Notes: generated by a model not told the origin, from the letters alone. A stretch of 64,000 nucleotides of DNA from Voacanga thouarsii (GCA_026120185.1 JANUWF010001659.1:3534001-3598000), one strand, 5' to 3'; positions 19,216-31,973 are shown, counted from the first letter of the stretch. Numbers and translations are program-made.

Positions 19216-19470
19216 TTTTTTTTCATTCGGCTTCATTGTGAATAATTCATAATCATGAATTAGAAGCTCCAATTTAGATTCCTTATCTTGGTTAGTCCCC
19301 TCATGGGTGACCTCAAGTAATTTCCACATGTCATGCGTTGAATCACAACCACTAACTCGATTGTATTCAGTGGCATCTAGTACACAACACAAGATATTCA
19401 TAGCTTGAAAATTTAATATCATCTTAGCATTGTCTTCAAAATCAAATTCTTCATATTGTTTAGGCATTTT
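19216..19470 (-). pseudogene. Ty1/copia gag fragment
   Basis: Minus-strand 84-residue frame with motifs of the copia gag (UBN2-type) domain: EYNRVSGCDSTHDMWKLLEV, THEGTNQDKESK and LLIHDYELFTMKPNE. Its 3' end is cut by EPRV copy B at about 19215, next to a T-rich run. No LTR is recognisable beside it. The upstream sequence to about 19560 may continue the element. Confidence 0.75.
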
Positions 19471-19560
19471 TACACCATAATAGTCTTTGACAGAATAAAC
19501 GGACTCTTTCTATCTTTCAACCCTTTTAATTTATGTTATTTGCTTCTACAAATACTGGTC

Positions 19561-20200
19561 TTCAAAAAACATATGCTCCATTCTGTTAATACCACCCAAT
19601 GCAAGTCAAACACACATCCTTAGGTAGTTAAGGGTATCTTTGAGAACAAATGAATAGCATAGGAAATAAACATTTAGAATTGATATGTTCTTTTTGACCA
19701 ACCAAGCCAGAAGGATGCCTAAGGATACTATTGTTTACCCCCTAAGAGAACATATTTCAACCTCCTCCTTAGAAGCAGCAGGGTCCTCCACAAAATGAAC
19801 CAAGAAAATGAAGAAAATGTGAATCCAAGCCTATGCATCTTTTAATTAGCAAGCTAGTGTAGAATAATCCGAGAGAAAGTATTATTAGTTGTCTTACACA
19901 ACATTAAATCACGTCACTAAACCAAGGAATACCACATCTACTGATCTTAATGCTTTATCAAGAGACCATGTTTCAATAACAAGCAGAGCCTAATGCTCAT
20001 TGATAACTCCTTTTCCACAAGAAATTCAAATAGCCAGGGATAACTTTATGGCAACCAAAAAGCATATCAAAATTCCACTGTAAGCACATCAGCAATATGA
20101 AAACAAAACTACACAAACTGGGGTAAATTTTGAGTCCATATTTTGACAAAGATCAGAGGAATATTATTCAAATTACTGCAACTGATCTTACGACTAAAAT
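19561..20200. other. Noncoding, no recognisable feature
   Basis: AT-rich sequence between the copia gag scrap and the GRF pseudogene. It may include the 3' flank of the GRF gene. I see no ORF, repeat or RNA gene. Confidence 0.4.
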
Positions 20201-20204
20201 ACAA

Positions 20205-20896
20205 TTACATGATTCCTAAGCTAAGCACAATTAACAACAATTTGTATGTCCTATTTACTTTCTTTAATGAAGATGCCCACTGCTTCATTTTCTTCCTTTT
20301 GTTCTCTAGTTGTTGTACCTCAATTTTCAACTTTCTTACCATTTGAACAACCTCATCATTTGCAACATGTTCTGCCATTACTTCTTTATCAATAGCATTG
20401 CTTTCTAAGCTATCTACTCCAAAACTTTGGTTTCCACTACTTGAATTTACCTCGTCAAAAATAATCCCCAACGACAGAAGCTAGCTTTTTAAAAGTTTAT
20501 TCTTCTTTTTTTTTTCTTTCTAGAAATCCAATCTGTCTTGCAAGCTATCTCTCATTATCTCAAAGACATATCAACAATTCATTTGCTCGTGGAGGAAACG
20601 GATCATCAAACCACTTGAAATAATGACAACCCCCATACTACAAATTCAAAAAAGGTACAAAATATTAAAAATCACACTCTTTCAACTGTTAAACCCTAAC
20701 TATAGAAATTTAGTAGTAAAAACCATTAACATACCTTGAAGTTGCAGCACCCGTAGAATCTTCCACCTTGATTTTCATTTGTTGATGAGGTCACCAATAG
20801 AGCTAATCGCTTGCAGTCGTAAGTGATTTGTTTCCCATGCTCAACGTCCTCCACTGGTGAGGAACTCACAAGTGACTTCTGACTTCGATTTGCCAT
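20205..20896 (-). pseudogene. GRF-type zinc-finger protein gene, two exons, degraded
   Basis: Exon 1 runs 20896-20735, from an ATG to a GT donor (TTCAAG/GTAT). It encodes a short N-terminus and the first half of a GRF zinc finger (YDCKRLALLVTSST, then GGRFYGCCNF). After an intron of 97 bp (20734-20638, ending TTTGTAG), exon 2 continues in phase as YGGCHYFKWFDDPFPPR, the second half. The remainder, partly after two stops of C-to-T type (…ICL*DNER*LARQ…), gives a Lys/Glu-rich coiled coil (VRKLKIEVQQLENKRKK) and a hydrophobic C-terminal segment (KLLLIVLSLGIM). That order (GRF, coiled coil, C-terminal membrane-like helix) is common in small plant GRF proteins of unknown role. The stops make it a pseudogene. 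Confidence 0.65.
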
Positions 20897-21316
20897 GGAG
20901 AAAGTTGAAATTAAGTTAAGGAAAAGAAATTTGAATGAGGTTAGCTGAGATCTAATTAGATGGCTGATCTTTTTTTTCCCCCTTCAATCAGGGTTTCTTC
21001 TTTCCAAATTGATCTTTCTCTTTTCTTTTCAGATTACTCCCTCAGATTCCCTTGGCTTGGGCTCGAGATTTTGATACAAAAAAATATGTAAAAAATTGGT
21101 CAGTCAAGATGATGACGTGGAATGACACGTCATATGCCACTTTAGCAGAGTCCATCCACATCAGCTTCTATTAATAACGTTATTAACTGAGTCATTAAGA
21201 AGGGTAGGATTTTATCCAATTTTGCTAATTCAATGGCGTAATTGATCAGAAATATAGTTCAAGGGATTAATTGTTAAAAATGGGTAAATTCGAGGGCGAA
21301 AATGGGTTTTAAGTCT
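20897..21316. other. 5' flank of the GRF pseudogene
   Basis: Contains a T/C-rich stretch (20965-21045) and ordinary AT-rich DNA up to EPRV copy C. No ORF or clear promoter element. Confidence 0.35.
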
Positions 21317-24300
21317 TTTTAAAATGTAGTTTGAGCAATAGCAGAAATATAATCTTCTCTTTGATTTTCTTCAATAGAAAAAGTATTATCAAAAGTATCT
21401 TCTAATAGTGGTTTTTCCACTTTTAAATGTAAAATATCTATATTAATGTTATTAATATATATTATTCTCTGTTCATTTTAAATTTTTAAATGTTTTATTT
21501 CTTGTTTTAACATATTAATTTTTGTATATAAATATTGTAAAGAAATCGTTACTTCTTCTTTTTCTTTCTTTTTAAATATATCAAAAGCTCCCTTTAAATT
21601 ATAAGGTTCTACCTATTGTCTAGGATTTAAAACCATTTCTTTCACTTTAAGTAAATATTCTCTTTCAATATTTTCATCCTGAATATAATCTAATAGTTCA
21701 AAAAAGAGTTCTTTATTGGCTTTAGTTATAACATTGATTTTATTAGAACTAATCATGTTTTATCCAATCATAGATTTCATTAAAGGATTCACAATCATTG
21801 GAATTTTCTTTGAAGTTAAAGATCTCATCAATATTACTATCAGATGTATTGGAAGTATATTCAAATTCATCAAAAATAGCATGGATTTGATCTAACACTT
21901 CTTTATTTAAAGAGAGTTCACTTACTTCTTTTTCTTTTTCTGCTTTTGTTTGCATTTATTAGCTTTATAACCTCTTTTCCCACAAAAATAACATTTGATT
22001 CAATCTTTGTCCTTTTCTTGTCTTTTTTAAAGCTTTTATAAAACTTTTTTTTGGGCTTTTCGTAGAACTTTTTCGTTTGGATTTAAATTTTTTCTTACAT
22101 TCTTTCAAAGGAGGTCTGATTGGAGTATACCCAAATATTTCACAAAAATTTCCTAATTCCTTTTTAGAATTTTTATGGTAATTCTCCATTTGTGCTTTAT
22201 GCTTTAAGTCAATACAAAGGTCTGCTCCTACTTGATTTACATAATTAATTAGTTGACTATAAGAGAGTGTTTTGTAAGGAACAACATTGCCCTAATCCAA
22301 TTTAAGTTTTTGTCTCACTTTTTCATCAAATAAAGGGGGTAAACCAGAGATGAAGCGTTCTTTGCAAAACGCATGATGACAATCAGATCTGAGCATTACC
22401 TTTTGTAAAAACATATCTTTATACAATCTAAAATTATGTAATTTAGGACAAGTTAAATTTGTTAGAATTTTTGAACTACGATCAACTAATTGTTGTGGAT
22501 TTCCTACAAAATACTGTGTTAGGGTAAACATAAAAGTATTTAGGTAATCAGATACTGCTTTTGTAGTGGTAATTGGTTGGCCTTTTGTATTTAAAGTGGT
22601 TTTGGTTTGTACTTTAAAAGCATTCATAATTTCAAGACGTTGGTTTTCACTTTTCAGTCAAATAGTTATGCCACCACCCATGAAGAATTCCGGTAAAACC
22701 AGTAGTCAAAATATGTAGAATGGAGACATCAGAATTGGAGGTATTATGACATTTCATGGTAGTAACTGCCATAGCCATTTCTTAAATAAGATTGAGAATT
22801 TGATATTCAGACATGCCATCAATATTCAATTCGATCATATCGTGGCCAGTGAAGGTGGCTGGAGAATCTAGATGTCTTTCTTCGAATTGAACATCTGGAA
22901 AAGAGGGTTGAGGGTAATAGTTTTGAGTATAAAGATTTTTATGGATTTGTTTGTCTTTAGAAGTCAATTATTTAGATTTCCTGGATCTATGTTATTAACT
23001 GTTTAAATATGGGCTTTAGTTGAAGTTTCAGGAACATCTCTGGTGTTTAGTTATTTTAATTCTCTTTAGATAATTTTAAGGATTTATATTCATATAAAAT
23101 TGGTTTAAAGATAGGGTTAGAGTCTATAGATTGTTTAGGATCATATTATTTTAATCTAGGCATTTCTCTAACAGTGGACTTGTGATCTAATTGTTCTACT
23201 TTATGAGCCATAGTGATTAGAATCTAGTTTGTATAATTATTTTGTTGAATATCTCTATTTAAATCTTTATTAGTGACATCACCTTCAACTAGAATTTTAA
23301 TATCTCTAAATTTTTTATTTTAAAAGGAGAGGTTGTAATTATATGACCTTCAACTAGAATTTTAATTTCTTCTGTAAGAGGAAGTACAAATTCTTTAACT
23401 TTATTTTTGGTTGTGTACCATTTTTTAGTAATCATGTTAATGGATTCTATTTGGTTATGTATTCAGCAATATTCATACCATTCAAAAAAATCTAAATGCT
23501 TTTTAAATTTATTATTAATATTTTTCTCTTAACTTTATTCTTTCTTCTGCTGTTGCAGTAGCAAAATACCAATCTATTTTAAGTTGATTACAAGGTCTAT
23601 TCCATAGCTATTTCAAGTACGTTTTATCTAATTTAAATTTATCATCGGAGGAAGTCATGATTGGAGTATCTGGCATTTGCATTTTAGATTTTGTTGGACT
23701 AGGGGATTTTATATTGATATTATCTTCATAATTCACTTTAGGAATTTCTCCTGAAAAATCTACACTATTTAATCTTTGAGTACTCTGACTTTGAAAGAGT
23801 GGTCTTTGAGAAGAAGAAGAAGATGCTACGAAAATGGATTTTTCGATTGAATTCAAGTTCAATATTACCAGAAGAGGATTCTGTAATTCAATCAATTCTA
23901 TTAGATTCATAATGTCTTTGAGGATTAATTATGTGTTCAAAATTCTATTTTGTATCATGAAGAACATCATCCCACTTAAGGAATTGACGAATAAAAGTTT
24001 TAGATTTTTCAAAATTAGTTTCTAGTAGACTAGTTTCTCTAGGATTTCCTAAATAACCTTTTGCTTTGGGATTTATGGTAGTTTTCATGACTTTATAATA
24101 AACATGATAAATTAATCCAAGAGATTTGGATCCTAATTCAAAGTCTAAACTCTTAGTCTGAATGATTAACATGAAGGTTTTTAGGATATGTGGATCTATT
24201 AGATCTACAGCAAAATTGGGGTAGTAGCTAAAATAAACAGAGTCATTTGTTGTGTTTGATTCAAGTATTGCTAATAAACTATTATTAAAATCAAGATGTC

Positions 24301-24664
24301 TACTATCACTCAGCAAAAGACAGATAGGAGAATTTATTCCTAATCGATAGAGGGGTTTTACAACCATTTGGACTAATCCTATTTGTAAATATTGGTATTT
24401 ATTTTTTCGATGCAATTCTAAGGTTTCTAGATTTATAAGATGAATTGTACCATAGGGTTTGTTTATAGAAACTATTTTCTCAGTAGTTTTGATGCTATAG
24501 TTTTGAACTAGATAAAAAATTCCCTTTTCATAAATTTTATCAAAATTTTCTATTGGCATTTTCCAATTCATTAGTTTAGATTCAGTTCGATCTAAGTGGG
24601 AGCCGATTTCAAGATCATTAATGGTCTCAATATCAATGTCAAAAAGGTTTGAGCTAGACACCAT
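21317..24664 (-). pseudogene. EPRV copy C: movement protein through coat protein to protease start
   Basis: Minus-strand copy beginning at ATG 24664. The first 239 codons (24664-23945) are open and contain the 30K-type movement protein with the same MNWKMPIENFDKIYEKG start as the other copies, though clearly more diverged. Thereafter the frame is broken. Recognisable pieces are the FSGEIPKVN motif near 23740, the capsid core at 22627-22292 (KLHNFRLYKDMFLQKV), the basic region at 22189-21965 and an acidic tail at 21955-21749. In the zinc knuckle the expected His is Tyr (CYFCGKRGYKANKC, about 21992-21951, CAT to TAT). The copy ends at about 21317, just after the YISAIAQTTF segment that precedes the protease. 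Confidence 0.85.
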
Positions 24665-24900
24665 TATTGAGAGAGTACTTTCTCTTTCTAAACTTTACAA
24701 TTAATAGTCTTAAAGGTTTCTACTTTTTTATTCTTTATGATTATTTCCTTCCAATATTCCTGCAACTATGTGGTTGAATAGTAACTGTAAGAGTAACTTA
24801 TACATTGGTCAGCTCAGAATAGTTGGATTAGGCTGTAGATAGCCTAGGAATAGCAGATTGGCCTGGACCCTGGGATGGTCCTGTAACTCTCAACTAATGC
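24665..24900 (-). repeat. EPRV leader upstream of copy C
   Basis: Diverged relative of the leader at 11505-11793 in the same relation to its ORF: leader sense, ending GAAAGAGAAAGTA some 15 bp before the ATG. Conserved blocks include CAGCCTAATCCAAC and GAGCTGACCAA. No PBS lies between leader and ATG. That this arrangement occurs in two sublineages suggests it is not a one-off rearrangement. Confidence 0.7.
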
Positions 24901-25290
24901 ATAGTGAACCAGTGGCAAGAATGGGAGGAGTAGAGGTAGTAGACAGGGATCTTAGGGAAACCAAAGAGCAGGAAGGGGAATTGATATGGTGTGAGGGTGC
25001 ATCATGAGCATTTCATTTCTTTGAGAGTACATATAATTGGATGTTGGTATTTAAATATAATGGAAAGAACAAAGAGAATGAGCAATTTCTGGTGTTACTC
25101 ATACTGTTTGTGGGTGTAATGAGTGGTTTCATACCACTGTCATGAAAGCTCCCAATGAAATTTAGCGCAACATGTTTTCAGCCGTATAGTTCTTGGTTGT
25201 TTGATTAATAGGATTTCAGAGGTGGGAGCACTTTTGCACATTATTTGCAAGATATGATTGTAGAAGTAACATGAAGGGATTGGGAGAAAG
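24901..25290. other. Noncoding, nothing recognised
   Basis: Ordinary sequence between EPRV copy C and the first MITE. No ORF of note. Confidence 0.4.
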
Positions 25291-25930
25291 GGAGCTGTAA
25301 ACACCATGTTCGGGAACGAAAGTTCGTATAAAGCTCATTCAATCAATAAATAAATGATTTCGAACAAAATATTAAATTTAATTAATAAACAAACAAACTT
25401 AATTATATTTGTCAACATATTAGGATATTTGCGAACATATTTATATATTTTTTAAAATTAATTATATTATTTTATATTGTGTTTATTTATATTTTTTTAA
25501 TATAATAATTATATTATTATATCTATTTATTTAATATTATATTAATCAACTATTTTTATTAATGTTGATTATTATGTTTATAAATTTTAAAATAAGAATA
25601 TAAAATAAACGAATTCGAATAATTCGAATTTGAACATTAATTAAGTTTTTTGAACTTAAACTCAAATGAATTAGAATATTATTAAATAATAATCGAACAA
25701 ATTCGAGCTCGAAAAATGAACAAAATATTTTAAAATAAAAATATAAAATAATTGAACTCGAACATTAATCAAGTTTTTCGAACTCAAATATTATCAAAAA
25801 ATAATCTAACGAATTCGAATACTAATTTGAACTCGAATAATAAATGAACAAACTCGAACAACGTTCAATTCTGATTGAACTCGAGCTCGAAAATGCAATA
25901 CTCAATTCATTCATGTTTGAGTACAGCTCT
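25291..25930. mobile_element. Non-autonomous DNA transposon/MITE, about 640 bp
   Basis: Bounded by short inverted termini GAGCTGTA (from about 25292) and TACAGCTC (to about 25929). It has no coding capacity. The interior is a run of diverged repeats of the kind AATTCGAGCTCGAA / GAACTCGAACA, so much of the element is partly self-complementary. Target-site duplication was not resolved. Superfamily not assigned. Confidence 0.5.
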
Positions 25931-25994
25931 AAAAAAGACTCGTGACCAAGATTTTGATTTTTTAATGTTCTGATTTATTCAATACAGAAAGAGA

Positions 25995-26411
25995 TTAGGG
26001 CTCGTTTGATAAAACTGAAATATGAAGGTTGAAGTCTGAATATTTACGTATTGAATTTTGAAAATTGAAGTTTGAAAACTGAATTTGAAATTTGAACTTG
26101 ATGTTTGAATTAATTATAATTTATTTTTACATTATATTTTATTACAATTTAAATTTAATATAAAGGAATGTTAATAATTAGATGAGTATTTAACATATTT
26201 AGACTTCAGACTTATATATAACTTTCAATTCATTTAAAATTTATAACAGAATTTCAGTACATTTTAATTAATTAAGTGATAACAAAAATTTGTTATCAAA
26301 CGCATTTAATTAATTAAGCACCTAATATAAACCGTTATCAAACACACTTAATAAGTAAGCACTTAATTCATTCATTTTTAAGTGTTGAATTAGATTATCA
26401 AATATGCCTTA
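25995..26411. mobile_element. Tourist-like MITE (PIF/Harbinger type), 411 bp
   Basis: Inverted termini GGGCTCGTTTGATAA (25998) and TTATCAAATATGCC (to 26408), flanked by TTA on both sides (25995-25997 and 26409-26411). The 3-bp TTA target duplication and the GGG-N-TTTG terminus are typical of PIF/Harbinger MITEs. The interior is AT-rich and noncoding. Confidence 0.7.
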
Positions 26412-28106
26412 AGTACGAGGTTGCAGAGTAAGAAATATATAGTTTAATTAGAAGAAATGATTTGTAAAGTAAAAATTTTAAAGGGCATGGTGACCACTAA
26501 CCTGAACTATAATTAGGCGAGTATAAATCATAGTTAGCAAATGTAGTTAAGGGAAGGAAGAGGAGATAGAAATGATTACTCATCAATTAAAGTAACATAA
26601 AAAGAAATCAGAAAAAATGAGAAAAATGAGGGGAAATAACTAGAATATACTTTAAGGGGGAGTAAGGAATAATTCACCTTCAGCCTTAATTTGAATAAAA
26701 TCTAAAAGTGTTAAGATTAAGGTCAAAGACAAAAAAATATGTCATTTAACATGTAGATTATATTTTTGAAATAAAAAGTTTTTAGAGATAGTGTGATTAG
26801 TAAACCTAATCGCAATTACTTAAAAACTAATCCTCATTTGCATAAGGATAATGATGATAAATCTTTCATTAAACCCTAGATTAAGATAATCTTGATAAGT
26901 ATGTTTAAGGATCGATTAAATACAATTAAGTTTGATTAAATTAAATTAAGGTTGATTAAGTTAGGTCAATTAACACTAACGATGTCTTAACCTATTAAGC
27001 CTTTGATTTACCATTTTATAACATCTCATCTTAAGTCACAGTTAAAGATGTGGGGAAATCATGCATTCCATAGCATTTTGTATAGAAATGAGCATTAGTT
27101 ATGAATATGTGTGCGTGCGCTTCATGCTTATTATTTGTGCATAAAATTTTCATATGTGATTAATATTGTAAGTTACGAGTATGTGTGAAACTGCTTTTAG
27201 TAGTTAGAAGGGGACACAAGATTTCCAATAGTTTAGTAGTTAGAACTCTGGACTTTGAATCGTATACAAAAAAAAAACCTTTGACATGATACTCTCAACC
27301 TCTTACTATTCCTCTCTTACAAACTAGTTAATATTCAACCAACCTTCTTGTTTAAAACATCATGTTGGTCGCCACTTTTGCTTATCCAACTCCTAATATC
27401 TTGCACATTATCTTGAACACAAGAACTCTTGAATTCACTCACAAGAGCTTTTGAAATTTGAAAATAAAATATGATTCTTCAAATTTTGAAACCCCAAACT
27501 TCTCCATGAATTTCTCTATCAGTTGCCACCTATTTTCTTGTTCTTTTGAAGTTAAAAAATTTTAGAAACTCTTACAATTCCTCTTGATTGTTTGAAGTTT
27601 TAAACAATTCCCTTTCTAAGGCTAGTTGTTATATTGGAAATTCAAAAAAAAATACAATTGCTCATTGCATAAGCAGCTTCTCCTCTTTGATATCCTAGCA
27701 GGCACAAAGAACACCCCATGCTGAAAATTTGAAATTCAACTTCCAAAAGAGTTTGAAATCAAACCTTTAGAATTCTTTTCCTCTTGGCCGCAAGCTTTGG
27801 AGACAATCAATCTAACAATCTCATTTGAAATTAAAATGAACTTTAGTAATTATAATTCTTGAATTATCAAAAAGTTTTCAGCCATTGTTCTTTTTAGCTC
27901 ACGTTATTTTGGAAGGTTTCCAATTCCATGAGAACCTTTTTTTTCAAGTTTTGAAAACACTAGCCAAATGTTTTTTATTTTCATACTCCTATGATCTATC
28001 CTAGACTTTCTCAAGCAGTCACTTCCCTATCTAATTTTCATTTCATCATATTCATTTGGTAACTCATAGTCATTTTTCATTCAAGCTCACAATATCCCTC
28101 TCTTTT
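26412..28106. other. Noncoding AT-rich region
   Basis: No ORF, no recognisable repeat termini. The part 26900-27000 has repeated GATTAA motifs; 27300-28100 is rich in TTGAAATT/CTTTTGAA words. It could be eroded retroelement sequence. Confidence 0.35.
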
Positions 28107-28137
28107 GTTGGAATGTATGCTCTCCAAACTATGGATC

Positions 28138-29607
28138 TGTTAGAGATATGACCTAAAACAATTTGTACTTATATTATTGTCATTATGTATTATGTAATAA
28201 TACGATGCATTTCTTTTCATGAATAGTGCATTTAGTTTTGTGGTCATCAAGTATGTGATTTAATAATAAAACCCTATAACAAATACAATGACTATTTTTA
28301 AATTGTCCCTGATCGATTATTATTAGTGGAATAATAATAAATTAAAAATAGTATGTTTGTAACTTGATGGCTGTGTTTTACTGGTCATGGATATATGTGA
28401 TATCAAGTCAAAATATAAATAAATGTTAGAGAACATTGTATTGGACATGACTTACTGTAAAAGTATTTTATGGAACATTTTTTAAGTACTTTCTAGCCAT
28501 AATGATATTAGAAGTCTTTTGACCTGAATTCATCACAGTTTCCTACTTGGTAAATTTTATATTTTGACTGTCTAAAGTTTTCTTTAACCAGATAATAAAT
28601 TAGACCATAGTTGGATATAGAATAAATCAGGGAGAGGAATATGATTGATAGTGAAGGAATTTGTCCCTTTCAATTTTGGAAGAGATATCCATGAACTCCA
28701 TAACAAGTTAGACTGTTAAAATGCATGACCGTACTTAAATATATCAATTTGAGATATTGATATCATTTGTTTGAATAGTCTACTATGAGATAAAGAAATA
28801 GTTGATTAAGCTTAATAAGGATGACATGCTTTGTGCTTTATGCTTAATCTGAATTAGTGTGATAAAAGACTAAATATAAAGTTATGGTCTGATTCAAAGA
28901 GGTCACTATCTTCATTTAACCTGGATAGTTATAATGTTTTGCTAGAAATCGCTTATAACTTGTTGGCCATTTAAATGTGATTTGGGCACACTGCCATTCT
29001 TAAATAAACCTATAGGGTCACACATTAAGCGAACATGTTTGGTTATGTTTCTGGTAACTAGGTTCGATGTATTTGAAAATATGTTTAGGTTAATCAAACC
29101 TAGAAAAATGACCAGGTACAATGAATCTGAAAATATGTCTACATTCAATGTATCTGGAGAATGTCCAGATTATTAAAATTTGACTCGGTAAATTAATTAG
29201 TTAAATTACTGAGATAATGGCAGAATCTTATTATATCAGTTTTAATTTAATTTGAACTTAAAATAAAATATAATAAGATATTATGAGAGTTAGACTCCAA
29301 GAAGTTCGGGTGATTTTAAAAGAAAACCCTAACCGTCTTCTTATGTAGACCTTTCCTAAAATATTCATACCTCCATTACGAGGAAAAATTAAGCCTATCA
29401 AAACCCTAAGTGCTAGCACTCCCAGGTAACGAACTGGTTTCGCCGTGTGTATCCGATAGAGGACGTTCGCATATTGCAGTGTCTGGTGATCGTTCGAGTT
29501 GCACGTACGCTTGGAAATCAGAAGACAAAGATCTTGATTATGGCGAACAGAGGTAATTCTGTGACCCCTAAATTATCTTAATGGTTTGGCTTGGGTTCTT
29601 GAAAGGG
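28138..29607 (+). mobile_element. Copia-type LTR and leader, second family
   Basis: Begins TGTTAGAGATATGACCTAAAAC and resembles in style the long copia LTR at 51631. It ends in a GC-richer leader (29400-29540, with CGTGTGTATCCGATAG) and a GAACAGAGGTAATTC context that resembles a splice donor. No pol follows: the sequence passes into the next LTR at about 29608. It may be a solo LTR or truncated element. Termini are tentative. Confidence 0.45.
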
Positions 29608-31100
29608 ATTCTTGGATGTTTTTCACGTTAGGAGTCCACGAATTCTAACCATATCTAATGTAAATTCGATGAAATAAATAAAGTTTTTTGGAGATCCATG
29701 TGAATGGAGGTCATTTACAGTAAGGTAAAGATCATAAGTTACTTAACACATAAACAGAAGTTCTTATCTGGCTGATGAGAATGTAAATCTTATCACAAGA
29801 TTATTATATTATGAATTCTAAATGGAAAAATGGTTACCTTTAATTAGTGATTAGTCCTCTTACTTCATGGTATAAGCGCATTTTAAATACATCAAACTGG
29901 ATCCATAGTAGTACTTTTTTAAAGTACTAAAATAAGAGAAACCCTGACTATTACTACTACAGCGTTGATTGAGACCCTATGGCTTGAGTATGGATTGGTA
30001 GTTTGGTGAAGTTGAAAATATGTACTTTGATGTACTATAGGTTAGGTTATACTATAGGATCAATATATTTATATATTGGGTATTGGTGACTAGTTAGTTA
30101 AGACATATTCATACAAGAGAGCTTCTACTCCTATTAGAGATATCGTTCCTTGTGATTGTCCGAATAGTCTATAGATCTAGGGCCTTGATGTTTGCATAAG
30201 GGTAGCTCTCTGGTAAAGTAGAAATATTTCTAGGGAGTCATAGATAGAGATTTAAGGATGATAGATGTTATTTATAAAAGTGTTAGTACGCTGTTTCTTG
30301 TCTAGACAAGCGACATTACGTATAAAAGTATTTTAGTCATAGCACCTATAGTTCAAAGATATTACTATATGTAGTATTATCCTTGGAGTTAATATTTTAT
30401 TATAATGATAATAAAAAATATTTAAAATATAAAATATAACTATTTTTATAGTATGGATATTTTGGTCATTATAATAGTCAAGGACAATGTGTCTTTTGAT
30501 CTTCAGAATAGTCCATAAGTTCTAATTAATTTTGGGTTGAGAAAATAATCTCAAATGAAAAGGGTTTTGTTTTATTTAAGTAGTCTAAATTATTGGGTTA
30601 GAATAAAATAAAAGGCCCAATAGGAGAAAGGATTAATAGCTTAGTTTAGTTAGTTAAAGTAATTATTTAGGGCTTGAGCGTAGATTGAATAATTAGGATT
30701 AGTTTGGGTCTAAATTAAGAAAAATACTTGAGAAATTATTTTGGTCCGTTTGGGTTAGTTAATTATTCATTTATGGGTTTTTATTAGTCTAAGATTAAAT
30801 AAATAATTGACTCAATGGTTTGGACTAGGGATCCAAGAATCTGGCCCAAGCCTAGTTTAACTAGGGCTAGCCGTATTGGTCAGATGAGACACATGCATGA
30901 TCTAGGAAATCTAGAAGATATACTTATGTGATATCTCAGGGATTAATAGCTGATTATGATTGTAGAGTTTAGTTGTATATGCTTATCCCGAGCAAGCCAA
31001 AAAACATACGATTTTGTTCTCTTTGGGAATTGGTTAGCTTTTATCCAAGAAGAAGTATAAAAATGATTTATTTTTCTTTTTCTTAATTCTGCTCATTTCG
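29608..31100 (+). mobile_element. Copia-like LTR (copy 2 of the three-copy family), split by a gypsy element
   Basis: Diverged relative of 12575-14400, including AGATCCATGTGAATGGAGG, the TTTACAGTAAGG block and the ATTTTGGTCATTATA block. It is interrupted at 31100/31101 by a Ty3/gypsy insertion; the homology resumes at 36448 (TTAGCAATAGG here against CTAATCAATAGC near 14282). Its leader then runs to the RRSKRLAG frame at 36554. Confidence 0.6.
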
Positions 31101-31868
31101 TGATACACATCCAATTGTCTTGAGGCCCAAGGATCCATTACAATTGCCCAATGGATCAGTTACTAGATCGAGAGCCAGACTATTTAAGGATGTTTGACAA
31201 GGTTTTATGTCCAATTGGTGACAAGAGCGGTCCATTAAAGATATTGAAGGCTTCCAAAAGGCCAAGACATCATCAAACAGCTTTATTTTAGAGATTGGAG
31301 AGCCTAAAGAAAAGTGTGGGCTTACAGGCAGCCTAAAGTATCATAATGTATATTCTAAAGATATACTGTAGGACAAAATATTATTCCTCCTATTCTTTTA
31401 AGAAATTATTATAATTGAATATTTCTATTTTCTATAGAAAATTATTATAGTTGCCTAATTTCTTTAGGTAATTATTTTAGTTTCCTAATCACTTTAGGGA
31501 ATTGTTATGTTTTAGTAATTTCTTATTTTCCAAGAAGCTTAACTCAATATAAAGAGGCTTCTAACTATTGTGAGGGGGATTCATTCAATACAATTGTGAG
31601 TTTTATTCTCTCTGTGAGAATTCTTTCTTAGGTTCCTTAGTGGACTAAGATATCCTTTTTGTAGCGAAGGATTGATCATCCTTTGAATGATATTACATAG
31701 GATCTTGTAGTGCTTTGCCTGCAGGGTTCATAGTTCTATCGAATGTCTCTAGTTCCTTTGGTCTAGGGGTTTGAGGTTGATCAAATCAACTTGTGACTTT
31801 GGAAGTTAGTCCTATCTTGATCGATTGTGGGTTTACAAACCTTTGGCTTATAGGGATTCACATAATCT
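31101..31868 (+). repeat. 5' LTR of gypsy element
   Basis: Starts TGATACACATCC and is homologous along its length to 35627-36447, but its last 60-90 bp are altered or deleted, so the expected TGCGTATCA terminus is missing. A TGGTATCAAAGC sequence at 31869 immediately follows and would be the initiator-Met-tRNA primer-binding site. Many differences between the LTRs point to an old insertion. Confidence 0.8.
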
Positions 31869-31972
31869 TGGTATCAAAGCTAAGGCTCCCTAATCCAGGT
31901 TATATCTTTTATTTTATTATCATTCATTCTTGATTCTTTTTTTTTTTTAAAAGTTCTTGATTCCTTGTTAGC

Positions 31973-31973
<1 letters not shown>

